Shown one piece after another: positions 1 to 7,925 of a stretch of 64,000 bases of DNA (positions are counted from its first letter, which is position 1; every line of letters starts with the position of its first letter). The translations under genes were made by a program, and so were the position numbers. The stretch comes from Microbacterium oxydans. Lineage in GTDB: Bacteria > Actinomycetota > Actinomycetes > Actinomycetales > Microbacteriaceae. The notes below the pieces were generated by a model that searched no databases, had not been told where the DNA came from, and saw only the letters and a list, made by a program, of their open reading frames with translations. The stretch spans positions 372,001-436,000 of the forward strand of contig NZ_FMIR01000018.1 in the NCBI RefSeq assembly GCF_900095745.1. The letters are read 5' to 3'.

Positions 1-1126
1 GGATCAGCTCGTGCTCGACCTCGGTGGGCCCGTGTCCTGCCCGCACATGCTCGAGGAACGCCTCGATGCGGTCGGCGTCGGTGACGGCGGAGCGCAGCCG
101 CTGCACGTACGACTTCTCCTCCACCTCTGCGACAGCTGCGGGCTGGTGCTGAACCATCGCGCAGTGGGGATAGCTCTCTCGCAGACGCCGCATCGGCTCG
201 GACTGCGGCACCGCATCCGTATAGATGGCGCAGACCCAGTCGTCGGCGTGCGCGGCGACGTTGTCGGCTGCGAGGATCTCTTCGAGCGAGCCCGTGAGCG
301 TGACGAGCCGACGCGGCACCGGCAGGTCGAGCCACTCGACCGCGGCGAGGCCGTCGGCGTCGAGGTCGACGAGCCAGGATCCGCGCGGCTTGTCCTGCTC
401 GCCGAAGCTGTAGTGCAGCGGGGCACCTGCGTACCGGACGCGCTCGCTGATCTGCTGGCGCCCGTGGATGTGCCCGAGCGCGACGTAATCGGGGCCGTCG
501 AAGACGCTCAGCGGCACGACGTCGAGTCCGCCTTGGCGCACCTCGCGCTCGAGCCCGACGGTCGCGTCGACGCCGGCCGCGAAGCAGTGCGCGATCGCCA
601 CCGAGCGCCCCGCGTGCTCGCGCATGCCCGCGCGGACCAGGTCCATCGCATGGGCCATGGTCTGCGCCTGCGTGCGCAGCTGCCGCCCCGAACTGTCGCC
701 CTCGGGCCAGTGCTGACGGACGATCGCCGGTTCGAGATACGGGATGCCGAAGAAGTGCACCGGCCCCTCGGCATCGGCGATGGTGACCGGAACGCCGACC
801 GCGAGCGGATCGGTGAGCACGTGGATGCCGTCGCGGAGCAGCCGCGCCTGGAAACCGAGCCGCGCGGCCGAGTCGTGGTTGCCGCTCGTGACGATGACGC
901 GGGCGCCCGTCTCGTGCAGTGACACCAGAGCATCGCCGAGCAGCGTGTAGGAGGCGCCCGACGGCGCGGCGGAGTCGAAGACGTCGCCCGCGACGACGAC
1001 GACGTCGACCGCGTTCTCGCGAACCTGCTCCGTGAGCGCGCCGAGCACCTCGGCCAGCGCGTCCATGGTCGAGTTGCCATGGAACGTCCGGCCGATGTGC
1101 CAGTCGGAGGTGTGCAGGATTCGCAT
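1..1126 (-). CDS. sbcD: Exonuclease subunit SbcD (3' end outside window)
   Basis: Mre11-type nuclease subunit of the SbcCD complex, which cleaves DNA hairpins and processes double-strand ends. The frame opens at the ATG at 1126 with MRILHTSDWHIG, the first calcineurin-like phosphoesterase motif. GDVFD (about residue 47-51), SGNHDS (81-86) and GHIH (218-221) follow in the order expected for the two-metal site. About 375 residues are visible and the frame runs off the left edge, so the C-terminus is missing. The partner ATPase gene sbcC would be expected just downstream, outside the window. Family assignment is secure; substrate is from family knowledge. Confidence 0.93.
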   Translation of the reverse strand, partial: MRILHTSDWHIGRTFHGNSTMDALAEVLGALTEQVRENAVDVVVVAGDVFDSAAPSGASYTLLGDALVSLHETGARVIVTSGNHDSAARLGFQARLLRDGIHVLTDPLAVGVPVTIADAEGPVHFFGIPYLEPAIVRQHWPEGDSSGRQLRTQAQTMAHAMDLVRAGMREHAGRSVAIAHCFAAGVDATVGLEREVRQGGLDVVPLSVFDGPDYVALGHIHGRQQISERVRYAGAPLHYSFGEQDKPRGSWLVDLDADGLAAVEWLDLPVPRRLVTLTGSLEEILAADNVAAHADDWVCAIYTDAVPQSEPMRRLRESYPHCAMVQHQPAAVAEVEEKSYVQRLRSAVTDADRIEAFLEHVRAGHGPTEVEHELI

Positions 1127-1171
1127 ACTCACACGGTACGAACACCCTCGGACATTACGTCCTAGGCGTGC

Positions 1172-1228
1172 CGCGGCATCCGTTCCCGGGGTGGGAATCA
1201 AGCGATCTGCGCCCGGGCGGATGCCGCG
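1172..1228 (-). terminator. Long inverted repeat downstream of the efflux gene
   Basis: CGCGGCATCCG at 1172-1182 is perfectly repeated in inverted form at 1218-1228, and CCCGGG just inside each arm extends the pairing. It begins 9 bases past the stop of the MFS gene and lies before the sbcD start. It probably folds as a terminator or 3' end for the leftward transcript. There is no clear T-run, so termination is inferred from position and stem strength. Confidence 0.5.
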
Positions 1229-1236
1229 ACCACGGA

Positions 1237-2682
1237 TCAGTGCGCGGCGAGGGCTCGTTCGCCCTGCGCCGGCATCAGCTCGTCCTTGGTGCCGCGCACC
1301 AGGAAGACCGCGATCACCGAGGCGGCGACCATGAAGATCGCTGCGGCGATGAAGGTCCAGCCGTATGCGTCGGTCAACTGCGACGGCGTGACGTCGGCCT
1401 GAGCATGACCGCCCACGGAAGCCGCGTACACGGCGGTGAACACCGACAGACCGATCGATCCGCCGATCTGCATCGCCGAGTTCGCCATGGCCGATGCGAC
1501 ACCGGCGTCGTGCGGGGCCACCCCCGACAGCGCCAGGTTCTGCAGCGGGATGAAGATGAACGCCATGCCGACACCGAGCGCCACCAGCGCAGGGGCGACC
1601 TGCAGGAGATATGCGCCATCGGGCGTGATCCCCGAGAGGTACACCATCCCCGCCGCTGCGAGCAGCGGTCCGACGATGAGCATCGGCCGCGGTCCGATCA
1701 CCGGCAGCAGCCGGGTCGCGATCGGTGCGATGATCATCGTCGCGATCGGCAGGGGCAGCGTGGCGAGTCCCGCCGGGAACGCCCCCATCCCGAGCACGAA
1801 CTGCAGGTGGAACGTGAGGTACATCGTGGCGCCGATCATGATGGCGCCGGCGACACCCTGGATGAGGAACGCCCCACCCCGGACGCGGTCGGCCACGATC
1901 CGCAACGGCAGCAGCGGCTGCGCGACCCGGCTCTCGATCCAGACGAAGACCGCGAGCAGGACGACACCGAGCACCAGGAACGTGATCGTCAGTGGATCGC
2001 CCCAGCCGTGCTCGGCGAGGCTGAACCCGTAGACGAGTGCCCCGAGCCCGAGGGTCACCGTGATGGTGCCCCAGACGTCGTACCGGTTCTCGCCTTCGGC
2101 CTTGCTCTCGGTGAGGAAGAGAGCGCCGCCGATGAGTCCGATCACGACGAAGAAGAGGTTGACGAAGAGGCACCAGCGCCAGTCGGCGAACTCGGTCAGC
2201 AGCCCGCCGAGCAGCAGGCCGACCGCGGCCCCCGTTCCGGCGACGGTACCGAACACGGCGAAGGCGGTGTTGCGGTCGCGGCCGGAGGGGAACGACACCG
2301 TCAAGAGCGCCAATGCCGCCGGAGCGAGCAGCGCTGCGAAGACGCCCTGGAGTCCGCGCGCGAGGATGAGCTCCCACCCCTGCTGTGCGAATCCGCCGTA
2401 CAGAGATGCCGCGCCGAATCCGATCATGCCGATCATGAAGATGCGCTTGCGGCCGATGTAGTCGGCGAGGCGTCCGCCGAAGAGGAGGAGCGCACCGAAC
2501 GCGAGGGCGTAGGCCGTGACGACCCACTGCCGCTGCCCGTCGGTAAGACCGAGAGCGGCCTGTGCGCGCGGCAGCGCGATGCTCACGATGGTGCCGTCGA
2601 GCACCACGACGAGCTGAGTGAGGGAGATGACGATGAGTGCCCACCACCGGGAATGTGGATGGGCGCGCAGGGATGAAGACAT
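1237..2682 (-). CDS. MFS drug efflux transporter, DHA2 (14-helix) type
   Basis: Proton-driven multidrug exporter of the major facilitator superfamily in the cytoplasmic membrane. The product is 481 residues. The N-terminal helix carries VVVLDGTIVSIALP, typical of DHA2 exporters, followed by the loop motif GGRLADYIGRKR (about 70-81) and many hydrophobic segments. The ATG at 2682 is chosen because GGAGG sits 6-10 bases upstream and MSSSLRAHPHSRWW is a normal amino terminus; the frame remains open 19 codons further. A small leader ORF and a hairpin that buries this GGAGG lie directly upstream, suggesting induction by a translation inhibitor. The drug substrate cannot be told from sequence. Confidence 0.9.
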   Translation of the reverse strand: MSSSLRAHPHSRWWALIVISLTQLVVVLDGTIVSIALPRAQAALGLTDGQRQWVVTAYALAFGALLLFGGRLADYIGRKRIFMIGMIGFGAASLYGGFAQQGWELILARGLQGVFAALLAPAALALLTVSFPSGRDRNTAFAVFGTVAGTGAAVGLLLGGLLTEFADWRWCLFVNLFFVVIGLIGGALFLTESKAEGENRYDVWGTITVTLGLGALVYGFSLAEHGWGDPLTITFLVLGVVLLAVFVWIESRVAQPLLPLRIVADRVRGGAFLIQGVAGAIMIGATMYLTFHLQFVLGMGAFPAGLATLPLPIATMIIAPIATRLLPVIGPRPMLIVGPLLAAAGMVYLSGITPDGAYLLQVAPALVALGVGMAFIFIPLQNLALSGVAPHDAGVASAMANSAMQIGGSIGLSVFTAVYAASVGGHAQADVTPSQLTDAYGWTFIAAAIFMVAASVIAVFLVRGTKDELMPAQGERALAAH

Positions 2683-2687
2683 GGAAA

Positions 2688-2720
2688 AACCTCCGGTGTC
2701 TGATGAGGATGCCGGAGGTT
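2688..2720 (-). promoter_or_regulatory. Shine-Dalgarno-sequestering hairpin of the efflux gene
   Basis: AACCTCCGG and CCGGAGGTT form a perfect 9-bp inverted repeat (2688-2696 and 2712-2720) with a 15-base loop. On the leftward mRNA the 3' arm is the GGAGG ribosome site of the exporter, so the folded form should block its translation. An upstream CCGAGG (on mRNA, around 2725-2730) could pair with the same CCTCCGG in an alternative fold. This is the architecture of translational attenuators. Confidence 0.7.
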
Positions 2721-2732
2721 TCGAGCCTCGGA

Positions 2733-2789
2733 TCAGCACGCCTCTCGGCGCCTGACCACCTCAGCCAACGGGGCTGAGCAGAACTCCAT
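2733..2789 (-). CDS. Putative leader peptide of the efflux gene (18 aa)
   Basis: ATG at 2789 to TGA at 2733 encodes MEFCSAPLAEVVRRREAC. It ends 12 bases before the anti-Shine-Dalgarno arm of the next gene. The RRR run near the C-terminus fits the +X+ (Arg/Lys-X-Arg/Lys) motif at which macrolide-bound ribosomes are known to stall. Caveat: TAGAAT, a good -10 box on the same strand, overlaps the ATG (2788-2793). If it is used, the true start would be a later TTG or GTG codon in the same frame (for example giving MAEVVRRREAC), still keeping the RRR tail. Confidence 0.5.
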   Translation of the reverse strand: MEFCSAPLAEVVRRREAC

Positions 2790-2992
2790 TCTATCGCATG
2801 ATGTTCGAGGAGGAAGCGGAAGGTCCCCTGACCCACCCTCGTCGCGACGATCGGCACGCGGTGATGCGAGATGCGCTGTGCACCTTCACCTGTGCGGCGT
2901 GCGGGGCTGCGCGATGCGATATCAGGGCTGCCCTCCGCCCAACAGGTGCCGGCTTGCCCCGCCGGCTGAGGGTTGTGCCCGCTTCGTCGTGA

Positions 2993-3475
2993 CTACCGAC
3001 TTCCGCTCTCCTCCTCGAGGTCGTTCGACCAGTTCGCCTGCTGGATCCGGTTGTCGAGCTCACGCAGCTCCCGCGCGACGGCGTCGGCCCTCGATCGCAG
3101 CTGCGCGACCGGCAACGCCGAGACCTGCCGCAGCTCCGACCGCATCTGGCGCAGGTACTGGTCGTTCGATCCGGATGCCGCGGCGGCCGCATCCGTCAGC
3201 ACGGAGTGGCGCAGACGCAGCACATCGCGGGCGGCGAGCGCATCCGTCATCGTGCCGTCCGTGCCCAACTCGAGTCGTGCGTTGGTCGCGTTGATGCGAC
3301 GGATCAGGTCGCGCAGCTGGATCAGTGCGGCGTCCGCTTCGACGATGAGGGCCGCGGCATCCTCAGCCGGCTCCTCACCCTCCTGGTAGCGGGCGTTCGC
3401 GACGATGCGGGCACGCAGCTGCTCGATGCGGCGCTGCAGATCGGCGCGTGCGGTGAGGGCCTCAGCGAGTTTCAT
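2993..3475 (-). CDS. DIP1984 family protein
   Basis: A 160-residue, charged, mostly helical protein matching the actinobacterial DIP1984 family, which has no established biochemical role. It is recognisable by the amphipathic start MKLAEALTARADLQRRIEQL and the repeated pattern of Arg, Glu and Leu that suggests coiled coil through most of the length. There is no signal peptide or membrane segment, so it should be cytoplasmic. It stands as a single gene between the exporter leader and an acetyltransferase. The family call rests on overall resemblance rather than catalytic motifs. Confidence 0.75.
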   Translation of the reverse strand: MKLAEALTARADLQRRIEQLRARIVANARYQEGEEPAEDAAALIVEADAALIQLRDLIRRINATNARLELGTDGTMTDALAARDVLRLRHSVLTDAAAAASGSNDQYLRQMRSELRQVSALPVAQLRSRADAVARELRELDNRIQQANWSNDLEEESGSR

Positions 3476-3527
3476 GGGCCCATCCTCGCAGCAGGCGTCC
3501 GTAACACGGCGTCATACAGCAGGCGAG

Positions 3528-3836
3528 TCAGCGCGAGCGCAGCAGCGGGGCGTGCTCGGGGTTCGCTGCGAACCAGTCCGCGACGTACCAGCAGACAGCG
3601 TCGACCTTGCGGTCTCCGCGCTCCTCGATGTCGGCGACGGCCCCCTCGACGACCTTCCCGGCATAGCCGTTGCCGCGGAAAGTCGGGACCGTGAAGGCCC
3701 TGGTCAGAGCGATCGTGTGTCCGTCGTCGCGGTAGTCGAGAACGCTCACGAGCTTTCCGTCGCGCATGAGCGTGTAGCGCGACGCGTCCTTCTCGTCGGT
3801 CAGGATGAAGCCGCCGACAGTGTGCGAGATCGTCAT
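3528..3836 (-). CDS. Small GNAT-like N-acetyltransferase (YjdJ type)
   Basis: A 102-residue protein of the short acetyltransferase family typified by E. coli YjdJ. After MTISHTVGGF comes a small beta sheet (YTLMRDGKLVSVLDYRDDG), then the acetyl-CoA-binding loop FRGNGYAGKVVEGAVADIEERG (about 66-87) and the C-terminal VDAVCWYVADWF. The ATG at 3836 is preferred because everything upstream in frame is low-complexity and lies in the divergent promoter region. The substrate is unknown. It is transcribed divergently from the small leader ORF at 3912. Confidence 0.82.
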   Translation of the reverse strand: MTISHTVGGFILTDEKDASRYTLMRDGKLVSVLDYRDDGHTIALTRAFTVPTFRGNGYAGKVVEGAVADIEERGDRKVDAVCWYVADWFAANPEHAPLLRSR

Positions 3837-3875
3837 CCGCACAACGTTACGCCCGCTCGCCGACGCCCGGGCGTT

Positions 3876-3905
3876 TTGACATGAGCGGTCACGATCGGAC
3901 ATAAT
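3876..3905 (+). promoter_or_regulatory. Strong sigma-70-type promoter placing +1 at a start codon
   Basis: TTGACA (3876-3881), an 18-base spacer and CATAAT (3900-3905). The predicted transcription start, about 7 bases beyond the -10, coincides with the ATG at 3912, so the transcript should be leaderless. This is one of the best consensus promoters visible in the window. Confidence 0.7.
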
Positions 3906-3911
3906 CCCCCC

Positions 3912-4013
3912 ATGACCACCAACGCAAGCCCTTTGTCCGCCCAGGAGGCGAACAGGACTGCCGGGATGATGATGCCCGGTCGCGTTGGCATGTGTTGCCG
4001 AATGTGTCGCTGA
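3912..4013 (+). CDS. Leaderless Met/Cys-rich small ORF (33 aa), candidate attenuator peptide
   Basis: The ORF starts at the predicted transcription start and encodes 33 residues ending MMMPGRVGMCCRMCR then TGA. Its C-terminal third holds six Met and three Cys. In mycobacteria, leaderless small ORFs with Cys runs act as cysteine-responsive attenuators of downstream genes; the same geometry is seen here. It is followed 22 bases later by a stable hairpin and then by the winged-helix gene at 4169. Direct evidence is the promoter, the ORF and its composition; the regulatory role is inferred. No stretch of conventional coding sequence lies in the rest of 3837-4168. Confidence 0.5.
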   Translation: MTTNASPLSAQEANRTAGMMMPGRVGMCCRMCR

Positions 4014-4035
4014 ACGAACAGCCACCCCGCCTGAC

Positions 4036-4062
4036 CTGACGCCTCGCCATCTGCGAGGTCAG
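4036..4062 (+). promoter_or_regulatory. Hairpin in the leader between the small ORF and the winged-helix gene
   Basis: CCTCGC-CATCT-GCGAGG is a perfect 6-bp stem with flanking CTGA/TCAG that extends it around a 2-base bulge. It begins 22 bases after the small ORF stop. No T-run follows, so it may be part of an attenuator or an mRNA-folding element rather than a simple terminator. Confidence 0.4.
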
Positions 4063-4168
4063 AGTCACCGAGCATCCACCCTTTGCTCGCTTCCCGGCTC
4101 CGCCGGTCATTCATGCAACGCATCAGAGCCCCGCTCGATCCGGGCTCACGTCCTGAGGACTCATCATC

Positions 4169-4876
4169 ATGTCGAACACCGCACTTCTCGAGCGTCCCGC
4201 CACCACCGCCGCGATCCGCACGCAGCCGGACGCCGCTGCTCCCCTGGCCGCCGCCGGAGCCGATCTGCCCGCCGTCCGCTCGCCCCGCGGCTTCGCCCTC
4301 TACGTCGGACTCGACGAGATCAAGGCGGCCGAAGCCGGAGTGAGCCTCCCCCTCCTCGTCGACGCCCTGCGCCGCACTCTCGCTGAGCTCGCACCGGGCG
4401 CCGAGACGCACGCCACGGTCGCCCTCGCTCCCCATGGCTCCGGAGGCCGCGACCTCGACGTCGTCCGCCTCGCCCTGCAGGAGCCGGGTGCGATCGCTCG
4501 TACCAAGGCCGCCGCCGAAGAGGAGATCGTGGAGGAGGAGACCGGCGTCACCGTCGACATCTCCCGCAAGCGCGTGCTCATCGACGGAGAGTCCGCGGCA
4601 TTCACCTACAAGGAGTTCGAGCTTCTGCAGTACCTGGTGCTCCGCGAGGGACGCACGATCGAGCGCAGCGAGCTGGTCTCCGCGCTCTGGCAGGCACAGG
4701 ACGATGAGACGCCCGGCGAGCGCACGATCGACGTGCACGTCCGCCGCCTGCGCGCCAAGCTCGGCCGCTACGAGGACATCGTCCGCACCGTGCGCGGCAT
4801 CGGCTACCGGTTCGACCGCCACGCCGACGTCGCCATCCGCTACGGCCACGGAACCCCCTCGCCCGACCGCTTCTGA
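4169..4876 (+). CDS. OmpR/PhoB-type winged-helix regulator without receiver domain
   Basis: A 235-residue DNA-binding protein. Residues about 128-216 form an OmpR-type winged helix: FTYKEFELLQYLV, then the recognition helix ERTIDVHVRRLRAKLG and the wing IVRTVRGIGYRF. The first 125 residues hold no phosphoacceptor receiver domain; they are Ala/Pro-rich, then a short alpha/beta segment (about 40-105), then an acidic linker. It is therefore not a canonical response regulator. The ATG at 4169 has GAGG about 12 bases upstream. It lies behind the leaderless Cys-rich ORF and directly before the AlkA-like gene, but no target genes are evident. Confidence 0.85.
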   Translation: MSNTALLERPATTAAIRTQPDAAAPLAAAGADLPAVRSPRGFALYVGLDEIKAAEAGVSLPLLVDALRRTLAELAPGAETHATVALAPHGSGGRDLDVVRLALQEPGAIARTKAAAEEEIVEEETGVTVDISRKRVLIDGESAAFTYKEFELLQYLVLREGRTIERSELVSALWQAQDDETPGERTIDVHVRRLRAKLGRYEDIVRTVRGIGYRFDRHADVAIRYGHGTPSPDRF

Positions 4877-4919
4877 GCTACCCGGGGTCGGTGTCAGGAC
4901 CGGCGCGTAGGGTGGGCGC

Positions 4920-5879
4920 ATGACCCTGATCGAGCATCCTGCAGCGGCCGATGCCGCGTCCGCGGATGCTCGCCGGGAGACGGTCTACCGGCCGCCGCAC
5001 CCCCTCGATCTCCGGCGCACCGTCGGCATGCTGCGTCGCGGCGGCAACGACCCGACGACCGTCATCGACGGCGCCGTCATCTGGCGTGCCGTGCGCACTC
5101 CGCTCGGCCCCGCGACGCTCGCCCTGCGCATGTCGGGCGACGAGGTCAAGGTCTCGGCCTGGGGACCCGGCGCCGAGCATGCACTCTCACTCGTCCCCGC
5201 ACTGTGCGGCGCACACGACGATCCCGGCGACTTCGACGCCGCACGGCATCCCCTCATCACCGAGTCGGCCCGCCGCCATCCCGGCCTCCGGCTCACCCGC
5301 ACCGACGAGGTGTTCGACGCTCTCGCGTGCGCGATCATCGAGCAGAAGGTCACCGGCATGCAGGCCTTCGGCGCCTGGCGCTGGCTCGTCTCCCGCTTCG
5401 GCGAGCGTGCACCCGGCCCCACGCCGCGACCGATGTTCGCCGCACCGACAGCTGCGCAGTGGTTCCGCATCCCCTCGTGGGCCTGGCACCGCGCGGGAGT
5501 GGAGCCACCGCAGTCCCGCACGATCGTGCGTGCGGCCGAGCGCGGCGACCGCATCGCCCGTGCCGTGAGCGCGGCGACGACCGGCGCCGACCGCGACCGC
5601 GTGCTCACCAGCCTGCCGGGCGTCGGCGTCTGGACGTCGGCCGAGACCCGCATCCGCGCGCTGGGAGACCCCGATGCCGTCAGCGTCGGCGACTACCACC
5701 TGGCGCACGAGGTGGGGCACGCGCTCACCGGGAAGCGCACCGACGACGACGGGATGCTCGAGCTCCTCGAACCCTGGGCCGGTCAGCGGCAGCGCGTCAT
5801 CCGCCTCATCTTCGCCAGCGGGGTCCAGGAACCGCGCCGCGGCCCCCGTCTTGCTCCCGAGGACCATCGCGGCCGCTGA
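4920..5879 (+). CDS. DNA-3-methyladenine glycosylase II-like (AlkA family, HhH-GPD)
   Basis: Base-excision repair glycosylase that removes alkylated bases. The 319-residue product has the HhH-GPD fold: EQKVTGMQAFGAWRWL (about 141-156), the helix-hairpin-helix LPGVGVWTS (232-240) and the catalytic Asp in VGDYH (about residue 258). The N-terminal beta domain is reduced compared with E. coli AlkA but present. The start ATG at 4920 has GTAGGGTGG a few bases upstream. It follows the winged-helix gene by 43 bases and may share its transcript. Family certain, lesion range inferred. Confidence 0.88.
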   Translation: MTLIEHPAAADAASADARRETVYRPPHPLDLRRTVGMLRRGGNDPTTVIDGAVIWRAVRTPLGPATLALRMSGDEVKVSAWGPGAEHALSLVPALCGAHDDPGDFDAARHPLITESARRHPGLRLTRTDEVFDALACAIIEQKVTGMQAFGAWRWLVSRFGERAPGPTPRPMFAAPTAAQWFRIPSWAWHRAGVEPPQSRTIVRAAERGDRIARAVSAATTGADRDRVLTSLPGVGVWTSAETRIRALGDPDAVSVGDYHLAHEVGHALTGKRTDDDGMLELLEPWAGQRQRVIRLIFASGVQEPRRGPRLAPEDHRGR

Positions 5880-5902
5880 CTCCGTCGGCCTATGCTGGGG
5901 CC

Positions 5903-6100
5903 ATGTCCCGTAGAGCGCTACGCATCTCCATTACCGTCGGCCTGCTGATCGTCGGCGTCGTGGTCGGGCTGATCTTCCAGAACGTCTGGCTCGGTGTGCT
6001 CCTCGCTGCGATCGTCTGGCTGGGATGGTTCCTCGGCTACGAGTCGCGCCGCGGCAACAACGCCGGGGTCAACGACGAGGACCACGGCATCGAGCTCTGA
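5903..6100 (+). CDS. Small two-helix membrane protein
   Basis: A 65-residue protein with two hydrophobic segments (about 8-24 and 27-44) and a charged tail, GYESRRGNNAGVNDEDHGIEL. No known domain is recognised. It starts at the ATG at 5903, 23 bases after the glycosylase, with GGGG in the spacer as a weak ribosome site. Codon use matches its neighbours, which supports a real gene. Function unknown. Confidence 0.65.
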   Translation: MSRRALRISITVGLLIVGVVVGLIFQNVWLGVLLAAIVWLGWFLGYESRRGNNAGVNDEDHGIEL

Positions 6101-6129
6101 GCGCAGCCTCACGCGCCGCATCGAGTCGC

Positions 6130-6885
6130 TCAGTAGTAGACGGCGAGCGGCCCCGACGGCCCCTCGACGACACGGACCGGGGTGTCGAACACCCGCGTGA
6201 GCACCTCGTCGGTCATGATCTCGGCCGGTGAGCCGAACTCCACCACCGCTCCGTCCTTCATGGCGCAGATGTGGTCGGAGTAGTGCCCGGCGAAGTTGAT
6301 GTCGTGCAGCACGATGACGATCGTCCGTCCGAGCTCCTCTGCCGCTCGGCGCAGGTGCTTCATCATCTGCACCGCGTGTCGCATGTCGAGATTGTTCAGC
6401 GGCTCGTCCAGCAGGACGAACTCGGTGTCCTGCGCCAAGACCATCGCGACGTAGGCGCGCTGGCGCTGCCCGCCGGAGAGCTCGTCGAGATAGCGCCCCT
6501 CGAGAGGCCCGAGATCGAGGAAGTCGATCGCCTGGCTGATGATCTCCTCGTCCGCCCGAGTCAGCCGCCCCTTCGAGTGCGGAAAGCGTCCGAAACCCAC
6601 CAGCTGGCGCACGGTGAGCCGGGTGACGAAGTGGTTCTCCTGGCGCAGGATCGACACGACCTTCGCCAGGTCCTTCGACTTGGTGGAGGCGACATCGAGT
6701 CCGGCAATCTCGATCGTGCCGGCATCCATGCCGTTCAACCGACCGATCATCGTCAGCAGGGTCGACTTGCCGGCGCCGTTGGGTCCGATGAGCGCGGTGA
6801 TACCGCCGGCGGGGATCTCGAGATCGACGGGGCCGATCGCGACCTCGCTGCTGTAGTCACGGCGGACGCCGTCGAGTGCGATCAC
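6130..6885 (-). CDS. Ferric-siderophore ABC transporter, ATP-binding protein
   Basis: ATPase of an iron-chelate importer (FecE/FepC group), 251 residues. Walker A GPNGAGKST is at 34-42, the Q-loop Gln about 82, signature LSGGQRQR 136-143, Walker B EFVLLDEP 155-162 and the switch His in VLHD. The GTG start at 6885 overlaps the TGA of the permease gene (GTGA) and has AAAGGGC 6 bases upstream. It is the last gene of a four-gene leftward operon: binding lipoprotein, permease, permease, ATPase. Iron control is implied by the box upstream of the lipoprotein gene. Confidence 0.92.
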   Translation of the reverse strand: MIALDGVRRDYSSEVAIGPVDLEIPAGGITALIGPNGAGKSTLLTMIGRLNGMDAGTIEIAGLDVASTKSKDLAKVVSILRQENHFVTRLTVRQLVGFGRFPHSKGRLTRADEEIISQAIDFLDLGPLEGRYLDELSGGQRQRAYVAMVLAQDTEFVLLDEPLNNLDMRHAVQMMKHLRRAAEELGRTIVIVLHDINFAGHYSDHICAMKDGAVVEFGSPAEIMTDEVLTRVFDTPVRVVEGPSGPLAVYY

Positions 6886-7925
6886 AGTCTGCCCTTTCTG
6901 AGGATGACGATGAGGAACACGGTGCCGCCGACCAGCTCGATCAGGATCGACACCATCCCCTGCGCGTAGAAGACGTTCTTCATCACGAAGTACGCGCCCG
7001 CGAGGATGGTGAACGCCGTGAGCACCGCGACGGGAAAGATGAGCCGATGGTCGTGCGTGTCGGCGAACTGATACGCCAGCGTCGCCACCAGGAATCCGAG
7101 GAACGTCATCGGACCGACGAGCGCGGTCGAGGTCGCCATCAGCACGGCCACCAGGAAGAGCACGATGAAGAGCTCGCGGCGATGGTCGACGCCGAGGGAG
7201 CGCGCGGCATCCGGACCCAAGGCCATCAGGTTCAGCCGGCGGGACCGCAGCCAGAGCAGCGCGGATGCCGCGATGACGAGCGGGACCGCCAACGGGAGGT
7301 AGGAGGGATCGGCGTTGGAGACGTTGCCGAACAGCCGGGCGGCGAGCACGTCGAACTCGCTCGGGGTGAGCAGTCGCTGCATGAACGTGGCGATCGCGCC
7401 CAGTCCCCCCCCGATCACGATGCCCACCAGGAGCATGATCTGCAGGTTGCCGTAGCGCCCCGACAGCAGCCAGCCGTAGAGCGCGACCGCGAGCCCGACC
7501 ATGATCGCGACCTGGATCGCGAACTGCCCGACACCCTGGATCGCCACGAGCCCGGCAACCCCGAACAGGTAGACGGTCGAGGTTTGCACGACGCGATACA
7601 GCGACTCGAAGCCCATGATCGACGGGGTGATGATGCGGTTGTTGGTGACCGTCTGGAAGCTCACGGTGGCGATGGCCTGCGCGACCGCGACGAGCGCCAT
7701 CACCGTCACATCGATCGCGCGATGCTGGGCGATGCGCCAGAACCCCGTCGAGCCGACGGGCATGGGGTTCCCCCACGCGAGGAGGCCGAATCCGGATCCC
7801 GCGGCCAGGACGATGAGGATGCCCAGCACGATCAGGTAACGCCGACGCGCACGCGGGGTCGTGAACGAGCCGGCCGAGCGCGTCGCCGGGGTCGTCGTCA
7901 GCTGCTCCCCCACGCCGCTAACCAC
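6882..7925 (-). CDS. Ferric-siderophore ABC transporter permease (FecCD family), second subunit
   Basis: A 347-residue integral membrane protein with about nine to ten hydrophobic segments, of the BtuC/FecCD family. Typical stretches are RLLTPSEFDVLAARLFGN, the ATPase-contact region LMALGPDAARSLGVD (about 240-254) and VGPMTFLGFLVATLA. The GTG start at 7925 overlaps the end of the preceding permease gene by 8 bases, and its own stop overlaps the ATPase start, so all three are translationally coupled. It should pair with the permease at 7918-8904 as a heterodimer. Confidence 0.9.
   Translation of the reverse strand: MVSGVGEQLTTTPATRSAGSFTTPRARRRYLIVLGILIVLAAGSGFGLLAWGNPMPVGSTGFWRIAQHRAIDVTVMALVAVAQAIATVSFQTVTNNRIITPSIMGFESLYRVVQTSTVYLFGVAGLVAIQGVGQFAIQVAIMVGLAVALYGWLLSGRYGNLQIMLLVGIVIGGGLGAIATFMQRLLTPSEFDVLAARLFGNVSNADPSYLPLAVPLVIAASALLWLRSRRLNLMALGPDAARSLGVDHRRELFIVLFLVAVLMATSTALVGPMTFLGFLVATLAYQFADTHDHRLIFPVAVLTAFTILAGAYFVMKNVFYAQGMVSILIELVGGTVFLIVILRKGRL

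Noticed and set aside
11..922. Long open frame on the plus strand opposite sbcD.
   Set aside because: Its translation is Arg/Val/Asp-rich with no domain, and the minus strand carries all SbcD motifs. High-GC DNA leaves such antisense frames open.
1168..2676. A 502-residue antisense frame opposite the first MFS gene.
   Set aside because: Low-complexity His/Glu/Arg content, no family resemblance. The opposite strand encodes a typical 14-helix exporter.
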